Shown here: positions 1 to 8,327 of the stretch, piece after piece
Layout of the letters: each line of letters starts with the position of its first letter
Position numbering within the stretch: position 1 is the first letter of the stretch
Assembly: GCF_002831585.1 (NCBI RefSeq)
Contig: NZ_CP025113.1
Coordinates: 5,161,001 to 5,225,000, forward strand
DNA length: 64,000 nt
Reading direction: 5' to 3'
DNA from: Bradyrhizobium sp. SK17
GTDB lineage: Bacteria; Pseudomonadota; Alphaproteobacteria; Rhizobiales; Xanthobacteraceae
Translations under genes and position numbers: made by a program
The notes under the pieces: generated by a model
Database searches by the model: none
Told to the model about the DNA's origin: nothing
The model's input: the letters and a program-made list of their open reading frames with translations, nothing else

Positions 1-183
1 ATCAAGCACGTCGCCGGAAGCGATACGCTGAGCGGCAAATACTCATTGGGCGCTCCAAGCCTTCACGCTGTCGGTGCCGTGCCGGAGCCTTCGACCTGGG
101 CGATGATGATCCTCGGATTCTGCGGGCTGGGCTTCCTCGCTTATCGCAAGCGCAGTCAGGCGTCCTCGCTTCCCGCCGCCTGA
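1..183 (+). CDS. PEP-CTERM sorting domain protein, C-terminal fragment
   Basis: Only the last 60 codons are in the window; the gene enters from the left edge. The fragment ends in a typical PEP-CTERM signal: [10 protein letters not shown], a hydrophobic helix, then a basic YRKR stop-transfer cluster and a short Ala/Pro/Ser tail. Such signals mark exported surface or matrix proteins, handled in many bacteria by exosortase. The rest of the protein is unseen, so no function beyond export can be given. The next gene downstream carries a nearly identical C-terminus, and both are followed by the same terminator hairpin, suggesting a tandem pair. Confidence 0.9.
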   Translation: MKHVAGSDTLSGKYSLGAPSLHAVGAVPEPSTWAMMILGFCGLGFLAYRKRSQASSLPAA

Positions 184-209
184 TCATCAGCGTCAACGAG
201 CCACAGAGA

Positions 210-232
210 GACCGCCTTCGGGCGGTCTTTTT
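210..232 (+). terminator. Rho-independent terminator after first PEP-CTERM gene
   Basis: GACCGCC, a TTCG loop, GGCGGTC and a run of five T. The stem is perfect and starts 27 bases after the stop codon. The same hairpin sequence follows the next gene at 1000. Confidence 0.9.
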
Positions 233-438
233 GTTTGTGGTGACGTGCAAAACAAACGCGTCATCAGCGTCGTGCCTGGCGTCTTTTTGAATGGCGTGCG
301 CGGAGTGAGAATTCGTCGCTATCGGCGAGGCAGAGTCATACCTTTGAACGAGCATTATGCAGCAAATTGGTGGAGCTCCGTTTTTGACGAGCATTTGAAT
401 TCGAGTTAATCGTGATTTTTTCAGGGAGCATAAGAACA

Positions 439-966
439 ATGAACAAATCCAGACTGATTGCGCTTGCTTTGATGGTACTCGCCTTCGCTGGCGTTACGCA
501 GCGCGCTGATGCGATGGTGGTAACTTACAATCTGTCTCTCACTCCGACCGATGGCTCTCCCTATAGCGGGTCCGGTTTGCTGACCCTGGATCGGCCGGTT
601 GCGACGAGCGGGCTCGATACGATCGCTGCCGCTGATATCACCGGGCTGACCTTCACGATCGACGGCCACACCTTCGGGTTCGGTATTCCGAAGTTCACCC
701 TTGTCACGGTTCAGTTTCTCAACGGAGCCCTTTACGACATCACGTCGAGCGGGTTCTCGACCGACAACTACGTCAGCCTGTTCACGACCGCGGTGTATTC
801 CTACTACGACATGCACACCGGCCACGGCAGCAACGGCGTGCTGACCGCGACCCTTGCGGCTACGCCGGCGGTCCCCGAGCCGTCCACCTGGGCGATGCTG
901 ATCCTGGGCTTCGCGGCCGTCGGCTTCATGGCCTATCGTCGCCGCAACGCGCCGGCTGCGGCCTGA
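439..966 (+). CDS. PEP-CTERM sorting domain-containing exported protein
   Basis: A 175-residue exported protein of unknown role. Residues 1-25 form a signal peptide ([19 protein letters not shown], cleavage probably after RADA). The middle is beta-rich and Thr/Ser/Gly-rich. Residues 145-175 are a PEP-CTERM signal ([14 protein letters not shown], helix, YRRR). The ATG at 439 is chosen because AGGGAG lies about ten bases upstream and the signal peptide starts exactly there; a GTG at 412 in the same frame has no such support. It is the second of two tandem PEP-CTERM genes. No exosortase or polysaccharide gene lies in the window, so the partner machinery must be elsewhere. Confidence 0.88.
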   Translation: MNKSRLIALALMVLAFAGVTQRADAMVVTYNLSLTPTDGSPYSGSGLLTLDRPVATSGLDTIAAADITGLTFTIDGHTFGFGIPKFTLVTVQFLNGALYDITSSGFSTDNYVSLFTTAVYSYYDMHTGHGSNGVLTATLAATPAVPEPSTWAMLILGFAAVGFMAYRRRNAPAAA

Positions 967-999
967 TCTTCGATCGCGCCTCGGGATGAGCTCCGCAGA

Positions 1000-1021
1000 G
1001 ACCGCCTTCGGGCGGTCTTTT
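1000..1021 (+). terminator. Rho-independent terminator after second PEP-CTERM gene
   Basis: GACCGCC-TTCG-GGCGGTC followed by four T, identical in stem and loop to the hairpin at 210. The duplicated terminator suggests that the two PEP-CTERM units arose by tandem duplication. Confidence 0.9.
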
Positions 1022-1143
1022 CACGTGTGGCCCTCCACAACGCCGGGCTCGACGGATGGAACCGTCTTCACAGCGCGGCCTTTGGCAGTTCCCGAAAAAA
1101 TCCTCTGAAACCGTTCATGGCTTGGTGACTCAAAGGTGCTGAT

Positions 1144-2796
1144 GTGAGGGGGCTCGCAATTGCTCCTGGTGGTCTTGCCATGTCCGGACAGGTGTCAGCT
1201 TCCCGCGGCCGAACGTTCTTGGCCGGAAAGATCGTCTTCAACTTCGGTCGCTCCGCTTTTGATTGCACAATCCGGCAGCTCACCGATGCGGGAGCCACCG
1301 TGGAACTCGAAACCACGATCGGCATTCCCGACAACGTTCAGCTGCTGATCGTCGGCAGCAATCAGGTCAAGCCGTGCAAACGGCTGTGGCAGTCGGACCG
1401 CCAGCTCGGCCTTGCCTTTGAGGAGCAGCGGACGAACGCTGCGGGTCCGGTGCCGGCCGCTTCCGCCTCGGCAGCCATTCTGGAACGGCGCGGCGGCGAT
1501 ATTCTGCGCGGGCACATGTTGGCGCTGCGCGCGGCGCTCGATCAGATCCCGGTCGGCATCCTGCTGCTGGACACGGAGCTGAAGGCCCTGTTCATCAACC
1601 GCGCGTTCCGGAACATGTGGGCGCTTCCGGACGCGGTGGCCGACCGCAATCCCAGCTTCACCGATCTGATGCATCACGGCTGCAAGACGATGGCCTATGA
1701 GCTGCCGGCCGAGCAGCTCGAAGCCTATGTTGCAGAGCGCGTCCGTCTCATCAGCGTCGGGGACGTCCACCCGATCGATCTCAGGCGCAGCAATGGCGAC
1801 GTGGTTCGCTGTCAGTGCACGCCGTTGCCCGACGGCGGCCGGATGGTCAGCTACACGCCGGTGACCGACATCGTGCGCGCGTCGGACAAGCTGAAGGTGC
1901 TGACCGGTGCGCTCGAGAACGTCGAAGACGGCGTCGTCCTGCTCGACCGCGATCTCAATGCGATCTTCCTCAATCGGAGAATGCGGGAATTCTGGCAGGT
2001 GACCGAGGAGGAGGTTGCGCGGCATCCGGCCTACGTCACGCTGCTCACGCGCAATCGCCGCGCGGTCCCGGCGGACGCGACGCTGGAGCAGATCAAGGCC
2101 TTTCCGGCGAAGCGGATCGCGGAGATCAAGGCAGGCGACCACAAGCGCGACGTCCAGACGCCGGACGGCCGCAATATCAGGGTGCATTGCTCGACGATGG
2201 CAAACGGCGGCCGGATGCTGACCTTTGTCGACGTCACCGATCTCGTCCGCAATGCACGACAGCTCGAGGTGCTCGCGACCACGGACCCGCTCACCGGACT
2301 GTTCAACCGCCGCCAGTTCCTGACGATGACGGATGCCGAGTGGAGCCGGTTCCAGCGCTACTATCGTTCGTTATCGGTGCTGATGGTCGATATCGATCAC
2401 TTCAAGAGCGTCAATGACCGGTTCGGTCATGCGGTTGGTGACGAGGCGATCAGGGCGGTCGCCGACGTCTGCGTTCGCGGCAAGCGCAAGTCGGACATCG
2501 TTGGCCGTGTTGGAGGCGAGGAGTTCGCGGTCCTGCTGCCGGAGACGACGTTGTCGCGCGCCCGAACTGTCGCGGAGCGCATTCGCAAGAGGGTGGAGGG
2601 CCTGACATTGACCGCGGAGGGTCGCCCGGTGCAACTGACGGTGAGCGTCGGCGTTGCCGAGGCCATCACGAGCATGCCCGGGGTCGATGCGTTGATGAAG
2701 GCGGCCGACGCCGCGCTCTATCAGGCCAAGGAAGGCGGCCGCAATCGCACGCAATGCTGGATGCCTCCAGCGCCACCAAAGCTGGCGGCGGAGTAG
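1144..2796 (+). CDS. Diguanylate cyclase, PilZ-like/PAS/PAS/GGDEF
   Basis: A 550-residue soluble cyclase predicted to make cyclic di-GMP from two GTP. Residues about 20-100 look like a PilZ-type domain (FNFGRSAFDCTIRQLTDAGA, then CKRLW and LGLAFE), although the classical arginine motif is weak. Two PAS-like sensor domains follow (about 115-235 and 250-365, each with a LLDxxLxxxFxNRxxR core), then a GGDEF domain from about 380. The active-site motif is GGEEF at 457-461, with an RxxD inhibitory site (RKSD, 448-451) five residues before it, so the enzyme should be active and product-inhibited. No membrane helices are seen. The GTG at 1144 has AAAGG seven bases upstream; an ATG at 1180 is a possible alternative start. 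Confidence 0.85.
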   Translation: MRGLAIAPGGLAMSGQVSASRGRTFLAGKIVFNFGRSAFDCTIRQLTDAGATVELETTIGIPDNVQLLIVGSNQVKPCKRLWQSDRQLGLAFEEQRTNAAGPVPAASASAAILERRGGDILRGHMLALRAALDQIPVGILLLDTELKALFINRAFRNMWALPDAVADRNPSFTDLMHHGCKTMAYELPAEQLEAYVAERVRLISVGDVHPIDLRRSNGDVVRCQCTPLPDGGRMVSYTPVTDIVRASDKLKVLTGALENVEDGVVLLDRDLNAIFLNRRMREFWQVTEEEVARHPAYVTLLTRNRRAVPADATLEQIKAFPAKRIAEIKAGDHKRDVQTPDGRNIRVHCSTMANGGRMLTFVDVTDLVRNARQLEVLATTDPLTGLFNRRQFLTMTDAEWSRFQRYYRSLSVLMVDIDHFKSVNDRFGHAVGDEAIRAVADVCVRGKRKSDIVGRVGGEEFAVLLPETTLSRARTVAERIRKRVEGLTLTAEGRPVQLTVSVGVAEAITSMPGVDALMKAADAALYQAKEGGRNRTQCWMPPAPPKLAAE

Positions 2797-3170
2797 GGCT
2801 TGCGCCTCGGAGTGATGGCGGTGTTGCTGGGGGACGACCTGACCGGCCTCTGTTTTTCAGGGAACTCAATCACAACTCAGGCGAGTTCCGTTATTAAGCA
2901 GCAGCTTTAAGGCGGCCCTGTTCAGGCGCGCGTCAGGTTCCCATAAGGACCGATAATACATGGTTGCGCGCAGGCCACGATTGTTGCGATTTCGCAACAT
3001 CATCCCAACATTTAACCCTAAAAGCAGTCAGTTGGCAGTTGCGCCGCTTTTTAGCCACACCCCGACATGAAAGGATATTCACATAGTTGAACAACCAGCG
3101 CTCGCGACGACGGGACATTTTCATGGGTTCCGGCGTTGATGGAGGAAAGAGCGCCGGGAACAGGGTCGCG
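2797..3170. other. Intergenic region upstream of ilvD
   Basis: About 370 bases without a convincing gene. It is more AT-rich than its surroundings and holds the ilvD promoter region and a perfect 8-base inverted repeat (listed separately). The ilvD reading frame stays open back to a TTG at 3087, but the protein family starts at the ATG at 3171. Confidence 0.5.
2982..2999. promoter_or_regulatory. Candidate operator, 8-bp perfect inverted repeat
   Basis: TGTTGCGA, two bases TT, then TCGCAACA: a perfect palindrome about 170 bases before the ilvD start. The size and short spacer suit a dimeric helix-turn-helix repressor or activator. No regulator gene adjoins it, so the binding protein is unknown. 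Confidence 0.4.
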
Positions 3171-4895
3171 ATGGACGCCAAGACGAACATCAAGGGCAGG
3201 CTACCGAGCCGTCACGTGACGGAAGGGCCGCAGCGCGCACCGCATCGGTCCTATCTTTATGCCATGGGACTGACGACAGCCCAGATTCATCAACCCTTTG
3301 TCGGCGTTGCTTCATGTTGGAATGAAGCTGCTCCCTGCAACATCTCGCTGATGCGCCAGGCGCAGGCGGTAAAGAAGGGCGTGGCCTCGGCCGGCGGTAC
3401 GCCGCGCGAATTCTGCACCATCACTGTGACCGACGGCATCGCGATGGGCCATGACGGCATGCGCTCGTCGCTGCCGTCGCGCGAATGCATCGCCGATTCG
3501 GTCGAGCTGACCGTCCGCGGCCATTCCTATGATGCCTTGGTCGGCCTCGCCGGCTGCGACAAGTCGTTGCCGGGCATGATGATGGCGATGGTCCGGCTCA
3601 ACGTGCCCTCGATTTTCATCTATGGCGGCTCGATCCTGCCGGGCAATTTCCGCGGCCAGCCGGTGACCGTGCAGGACATGTTCGAGGCGGTCGGCAAGCA
3701 TTCGGTCGGCGCCATGTCGGACGAGGACCTCGATGAGATCGAGCGGGTGGCGTGCCCGTCGGCCGGCGCCTGCGGCGCCCAGTTCACCGCCAACACGATG
3801 GCGACCGTGTCCGAGGCGATCGGCCTCGCGCTGCCGTACTCGGCCGGCGCACCGGCGCCCTATGAGATCCGCGACTCCTTCTGCGCCGCCGCCGGCGAGA
3901 AGGTGATGGAGCTGATCGAGAAAAACATCCGGCCCCGCGACATCGTCACCCGCGAAGCCCTTGAGAATGCTGCGGCCGTTGTTGCAGCCTCCGGTGGCTC
4001 GACCAATGCTGCACTGCACCTGCCGGCGATCGCCCATGAGTGCGGCATTAAATTCAATTTGTTCGACGTCGCCGAAATCTTCAAAAAGACTCCTTACGTC
4101 GCGGATTTGAAGCCGGGCGGCCGTTATGTTGCCAAAGACATGTTTGAAGTAGGTGGCATTCCGCTGCTGATGAAGACGCTGCTCGACAATGGCCACCTGC
4201 ACGGGAATTGCCTGACCGTCACTGGCCGAACGATCGCTGAAAACCTCAAAAGCGTGAAATGGAATCCGCACCAGGACGTGGTGCGGTCCGCCGACAATCC
4301 GATCACCGTCACGGGTGGCGTTGTCGGGCTGAAGGGTAATCTCGCTCCGGAGGGTGCGATCGTGAAGGTCGCGGGCATGTCGAACCTGAAGTTTACCGGT
4401 CCCGCCCGGTGCTTCGACCGCGAGGAAGACGCCTTCGAGGCGGTGCAGAAGCGCACCTACAAGGAAGGCGAAGTGATCGTGATCCGCTACGAGGGGCCGA
4501 AGGGCGGTCCCGGGATGCGGGAGATGCTGGCGACCACGGCGGCGCTGACCGGGCAGGGGATGGGCGGCAAGGTTGCCCTGATCACCGATGGCCGGTTCTC
4601 GGGCGCCACCCGTGGCTTCTGCATCGGACATATTGGACCTGAAGCGGCTATCGGCGGGCCGATCGGGTTATTGCAGGACGGCGACATCATCGAGATCGAT
4701 GCTGACGTCGGCACCCTTAACGTAAAATTGAGCGACGCCGAGCTCGCAGATCGTAAGACCAAATGGGCCCCTCGCGCGACTAACCACACATCTGGTGCGC
4801 TGTGGAAATATGCCGAGCAAGTGGGGCCGGCGGTGGATGGCGCAGTCACCCATCCGGGTGGCGCGCACGAGAAACAGTGTTATGCGGACGTTTAG
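3171..4895 (+). CDS. ilvD: Dihydroxy-acid dehydratase
   Basis: Converts 2,3-dihydroxy-isovalerate and 2,3-dihydroxy-3-methylvalerate to the 2-oxo acids in valine and isoleucine synthesis. The 574-residue product has the IlvD/Edd signatures GCDKSLPG and SAGACGAQF. Cysteines at about 56, 129 and 201 are positioned to bind the iron-sulfur cluster; three such cysteines and this length suit the short form typical of actinobacteria and alphaproteobacteria. The start [15 protein letters not shown] matches where the family begins, although the best GGAGG (3141) lies rather far upstream. The 3' end overlaps the next gene by 14 bases, which suggests co-transcription. Confidence 0.95.
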   Translation: MDAKTNIKGRLPSRHVTEGPQRAPHRSYLYAMGLTTAQIHQPFVGVASCWNEAAPCNISLMRQAQAVKKGVASAGGTPREFCTITVTDGIAMGHDGMRSSLPSRECIADSVELTVRGHSYDALVGLAGCDKSLPGMMMAMVRLNVPSIFIYGGSILPGNFRGQPVTVQDMFEAVGKHSVGAMSDEDLDEIERVACPSAGACGAQFTANTMATVSEAIGLALPYSAGAPAPYEIRDSFCAAAGEKVMELIEKNIRPRDIVTREALENAAAVVAASGGSTNAALHLPAIAHECGIKFNLFDVAEIFKKTPYVADLKPGGRYVAKDMFEVGGIPLLMKTLLDNGHLHGNCLTVTGRTIAENLKSVKWNPHQDVVRSADNPITVTGGVVGLKGNLAPEGAIVKVAGMSNLKFTGPARCFDREEDAFEAVQKRTYKEGEVIVIRYEGPKGGPGMREMLATTAALTGQGMGGKVALITDGRFSGATRGFCIGHIGPEAAIGGPIGLLQDGDIIEIDADVGTLNVKLSDAELADRKTKWAPRATNHTSGALWKYAEQVGPAVDGAVTHPGGAHEKQCYADV

Positions 4896-5718
4896 GCGTA
4901 CGATTTTTGCGTTTGCGTTAGGGGCCATTCCGGTGGCGGGCCCTGGATTCGGATTCGATGGTGCCCCGGTCAACCCGCAGGATACCGTCCTTCCGGTGGT
5001 CGCACCGCAGCCGGGCGGAGCCGCCGCCCTCAAGCGGGCCGCAACGCCGGTTGCTCCGGTGGCGACCGATCCGAGCTCCTCGATCAGCACGTTGCAGTAT
5101 CAGGCCGAGGGCGGTCACCCGGTGGCGCAGTGGAAGCTCGGCAAGATGTACGCCGAGGGCGATGGCGTCATCCAGGACGACATGCGCGCCTTCGAATATT
5201 TCAGCCGGATCGCCAATGCGCATGCCGAGGATTCGCCGTCGGCGCCGCAGGCCTCCATCGTGGCCAACGCCTTCGTGGCGCTCGGCCGCTACTATCTGAG
5301 CGGCATCCCCAATTCCAAGGTCAAGGCGGACACCGAGCGGGCGCGGGAGATGTTCTCCTATGCTGCATCCTATTTCGGCAATGCCGACGCCCAGTACGAC
5401 CTAGCCCGGCTGTACCTGAAGACGCCGGACGCCTCACGCGACGACTTCCGCTATGGCGCCCGCTGGCTCGGGCTCGCCGCCCAGAAGGGCCAGCACCAGG
5501 CCCAGGCGCTGCTCGGCCAGATGCTGTTCAACGGCGACCGGCTGCCGCCGCAGCGGGCGCGCGGCCTGATGTGGCTGACCTTGGCGCGTGACAGCGCGAC
5601 GCCGGACGAGGCCTGGATCAAGGAAAGCTACAACCGGGCGATCGCCAAGGCCTCCGAGGACGATCGCGCCATGGCGTTGCAGATGCTGGAGCACTGGGTG
5701 CAAGGCCGCCGCGACTGA
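4882..5718 (+). CDS. exoR: ExoR-like periplasmic Sel1-repeat regulator
   Basis: A 278-residue protein with an N-terminal signal peptide ([20 protein letters not shown]) and Sel1/TPR-like repeats (for example [56 protein letters not shown]). The repeat order and the phrase [12 protein letters not shown] closely resemble rhizobial ExoR, as recalled from that family. In Sinorhizobium and Agrobacterium, ExoR is a periplasmic inhibitor of the ExoS sensor kinase and so controls exopolysaccharide, motility and symbiosis or acid response. The ATG at 4882 overlaps the end of ilvD by 14 bases. No exoS or chvI gene is in the window. The family assignment is firmer than the conserved function. Confidence 0.72.
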   Translation: MRTFRRTIFAFALGAIPVAGPGFGFDGAPVNPQDTVLPVVAPQPGGAAALKRAATPVAPVATDPSSSISTLQYQAEGGHPVAQWKLGKMYAEGDGVIQDDMRAFEYFSRIANAHAEDSPSAPQASIVANAFVALGRYYLSGIPNSKVKADTERAREMFSYAASYFGNADAQYDLARLYLKTPDASRDDFRYGARWLGLAAQKGQHQAQALLGQMLFNGDRLPPQRARGLMWLTLARDSATPDEAWIKESYNRAIAKASEDDRAMALQMLEHWVQGRRD

Positions 5719-5740
5719 TCTTGCTTGCGGTGGTGGGGCT

Positions 5741-6538
5741 TCAGGCGACCTCGAAATCGAGATCGGCCCAGACCGGAACGTGGTCGGACGGCTTCTCCCA
5801 GGCCCGCACATAGCTATCGATGCCGACATCGATCAGCCGGTCGCTCGCCTGAGGTGACATCAGGAGATGGTCGATGCGCAGACCCCAATTCTTCTGCCAG
5901 GCGCCCGCCTGGTAGTCCCAGAAGGTGTACTGGCCGGGCTCATCATTGACCGCCCGCAGCGCGTCGGTCAGTCCGAGGCCGAGCAGCGACTGGAAGGCCT
6001 CGCGAGTCTGAGGGCGGAACAGGGCGTCGTCGACCCAGGCAGCCGGATTGTAGACGTCGCGGGCCGCCGGAATGACGTTGAAGTCGCCGGCCAGGATCAG
6101 CGGCTCCTCGGCCTTCAGTCGTTCCCGCGTGTAGTTAAGAAGCCGCGACATCCACTTGAGCTTGTAGGGATATTTGTCGGTGTTGGCGGGATTGCCATTG
6201 GGCAAATAAAGACACGCCACCCGCACCACGCCCTGTTTCAACGTGACGACGCCCTCGAGGAAGCGGGCGTGGCTGTCCTCGTCGTCGCCGGCGAGGCCCG
6301 ATTTGGTCTCATCGAAGGGCAGCTTCGACAATAGCGCAACGCCGTTGAAGGTCTTCTGGCCGTGGGTAACGACATTGTAGCCGAGCGCCTCGACCTCGAG
6401 CCGGGGGAATGCGTCGTCGACGCATTTGATCTCTTGCAGGCAGACGATGTCCGGCGAACTCTCCTTCAGCCAGGCAACCAGGAGTTCGATCCGTTGCCGG
6501 ACCGAGTTGACGTTCCAGGTGGCGATACGAACGGTCAT
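5741..6538 (-). CDS. xthA: Exodeoxyribonuclease III (AP endonuclease)
   Basis: A 265-residue magnesium-dependent exonuclease and AP endonuclease of base excision repair. Endonuclease/exonuclease/phosphatase motifs appear in order: IATWNVNSVRQR, VCLQEIKC (metal-binding Glu), LAGDFNVIPAARD, GLRIDHLLMS and SDHVPVWADL (catalytic Asp-His). Length is normal for ExoIII. It is convergent with exoR (22 bases between the stops) and upstream of the GNAT gene on the same strand. Confidence 0.95.
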   Translation of the reverse strand: MTVRIATWNVNSVRQRIELLVAWLKESSPDIVCLQEIKCVDDAFPRLEVEALGYNVVTHGQKTFNGVALLSKLPFDETKSGLAGDDEDSHARFLEGVVTLKQGVVRVACLYLPNGNPANTDKYPYKLKWMSRLLNYTRERLKAEEPLILAGDFNVIPAARDVYNPAAWVDDALFRPQTREAFQSLLGLGLTDALRAVNDEPGQYTFWDYQAGAWQKNWGLRIDHLLMSPQASDRLIDVGIDSYVRAWEKPSDHVPVWADLDFEVA

Positions 6539-6588
6539 CGGACGTCCTTTGTTATCTCATGGGGCCTTCGCGTCGCTCGGCGCGCCGC

Positions 6589-7014
6589 CTAGGCCAAGCG
6601 CTTCCGCATCTCGATGTGTGGGATGCCGGCTTCCTCGAACACGTCGCCGACACACTCGAAGCCGGCGCGCGCATAGAACGGCTCCGCGTGCGTCTGCGCG
6701 TTGAGGATCAGTTCGGGATAGCCGAGTTCGGCCGCCTTGGCCATCAGCGCGTCCAGCACCTGGGCACCCACGCCCGTGCCGCGTGCCATTTTGAGCACAG
6801 CCATCCGGCCGATATGGCCGTCAGGCAGCAGCCGGCCGGTCCCCACCGCGGCCCCGTCCGTGGTCAACGCCAGTGCGTGCCAGCTCGACCTGTCCATATC
6901 GTCCCACTCCAGCTCGAGCGGCACGCCCTGTTCCTCGACAAAGACGCTGATGCGGATGGCCCCGGCGCGTTCGCGCGCCGCTTCCCAGGTGCAGATCAGG
7001 ATCGTGGCAGGCAT
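6589..7014 (-). CDS. GNAT family N-acetyltransferase
   Basis: A 141-residue acetyltransferase of the ElaA-like GNAT group, using acetyl-CoA on an unknown amine substrate. Visible features are the N-terminal FVEEQGVP, the strand GRMAVLKMARGTGVGAQVLD with the pyrophosphate-binding loop RGTGVG, LILNAQTHAEPFYARAGF and the end HIEMRKRL. It lies 50 bases upstream of xthA on the same strand and may share its transcript; no functional link is obvious. Confidence 0.85.
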   Translation of the reverse strand: MPATILICTWEAARERAGAIRISVFVEEQGVPLELEWDDMDRSSWHALALTTDGAAVGTGRLLPDGHIGRMAVLKMARGTGVGAQVLDALMAKAAELGYPELILNAQTHAEPFYARAGFECVGDVFEEAGIPHIEMRKRLA

Positions 7015-7190
7015 GAGATGGGCGCGCTTGTCCGGGGGCGGACCAAAGGCCGCACTATTTCACTTAGGTGGCATACCATGGGCGATCGGCGTGTGCTAAC
7101 TCTCCAGAAACAAGGCGTAACAATTGCCGACGGGGGAGTTACGACGCGTCCCGGCCTTCAAGGGAGGCCGGCGCCGCACGTGCCAGGCTT

Positions 7191-8324
7191 ATGAAAAAAC
7201 GCAATTTGGTTCTGACTGCCGCCATTCTCGGCATTGCTTCCGGGGTGGCCTACATGACCCGCTCGTCATGGACGGGTGCTGGCTCCGCCACCGCGCTAGG
7301 GACCCCGCAGCCGCGGGTCGTCTCGGTGAACCTGGCCAAGGCGGAACGCAAATCGGTTCCGGTCGACGTCGATGCGATCGGACAAGTGACCCCGATCTCC
7401 AGCGTAGCGCTGAAGTCGCGGCTCGAGACCACCATCGTCTCGGTGCATTTCGAGGACGGCGCCAGGGTCAATGAGGGCGACCTGCTGTTCATGCTCGACG
7501 CGCGGCAGATCGACGCCCAGATCGAGCAGGCCGAGGGCGTGCTGGCCCGCGACCAGGCCCAGCTCGAGGGCGCGCAGCGCGATCTTCGCCGCTATACCGA
7601 GCTGGTCGGCAAGGGCGCGACCACCCAGGTCAATCTCGACAACGCCAAGACCCAGTCCGATGTCCTGATCGGCACCATCAAGGCCGACCAGTTCGCGCTG
7701 GAGAACCTCCGCGTCCAAAAGAGTTACACCGTGATCCGCGCGCCGTTCGCGGGACGGATCAGTGCCGCCAACGTCAAGGTCGGGAACTTCGTCCGTCCCG
7801 CCGACACCCAGCCGCTCGCGGTGATCAACCAGATGGCGCCGGTCTATGTCACCTTCGCGATCCCGCAGCGGGCGCTGGTCGACCTGCGCGACGCCATGAA
7901 GGGCGGCGATCCCAAGGTGGTCGCGACCATTCCCGGCCACCAGCGCTCCGAGAGCGGCAAGGTCGCGATGGTCGAGAACGCCGTCGATGCGACCACCGGC
8001 ATGGTCACGGTGCGCGGCATCATGAACAATGCGAGCGAGACGCTGTGGCCCGGCACCATCGTGCAGACCAAGCTGATCATCCGCAGCGAGGACGCGGTCG
8101 TGGTGCCGACGGTCGCGGTGCAGCGCAGCCAGAACGGCAATTTCGTCTTCGTCGTCCAGGACGGCGTCGCCAGGGTCCGTCCGGTCAAGGTCGATCGCAC
8201 CTTCCAGGGCTCATCGGTGATCTCAGACGGTTTGGCGGGCGATGAAAGCGTCGTGGTCGACGGCCAATTGTTGCTGTCTGAAGGATCGCGGGTCGAACTG
8301 CGGACGAGCAAGGCCGGAGCCTGA
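7191..8324 (+). CDS. RND efflux periplasmic adaptor subunit (membrane fusion protein)
   Basis: A 377-residue adaptor that bridges an inner-membrane RND pump to an outer-membrane channel. It begins with an uncleaved or signal-like helix (MKKRNLVLTAAILGI). A biotinyl-lipoyl half-motif (GDLLFMLDARQIDAQI), a helical hairpin about residues 105-170, the second lipoyl half (YTVIRAPFAGRI) and a beta-barrel region follow. The ATG at 7191 is preceded by AGG close by and AGGGAGG further upstream. The stop lies three bases before the permease gene, so the two form an operon. No outer-membrane factor gene adjoins. Confidence 0.92.
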   Translation: MKKRNLVLTAAILGIASGVAYMTRSSWTGAGSATALGTPQPRVVSVNLAKAERKSVPVDVDAIGQVTPISSVALKSRLETTIVSVHFEDGARVNEGDLLFMLDARQIDAQIEQAEGVLARDQAQLEGAQRDLRRYTELVGKGATTQVNLDNAKTQSDVLIGTIKADQFALENLRVQKSYTVIRAPFAGRISAANVKVGNFVRPADTQPLAVINQMAPVYVTFAIPQRALVDLRDAMKGGDPKVVATIPGHQRSESGKVAMVENAVDATTGMVTVRGIMNNASETLWPGTIVQTKLIIRSEDAVVVPTVAVQRSQNGNFVFVVQDGVARVRPVKVDRTFQGSSVISDGLAGDESVVVDGQLLLSEGSRVELRTSKAGA

Positions 8325-8327
8325 TCG

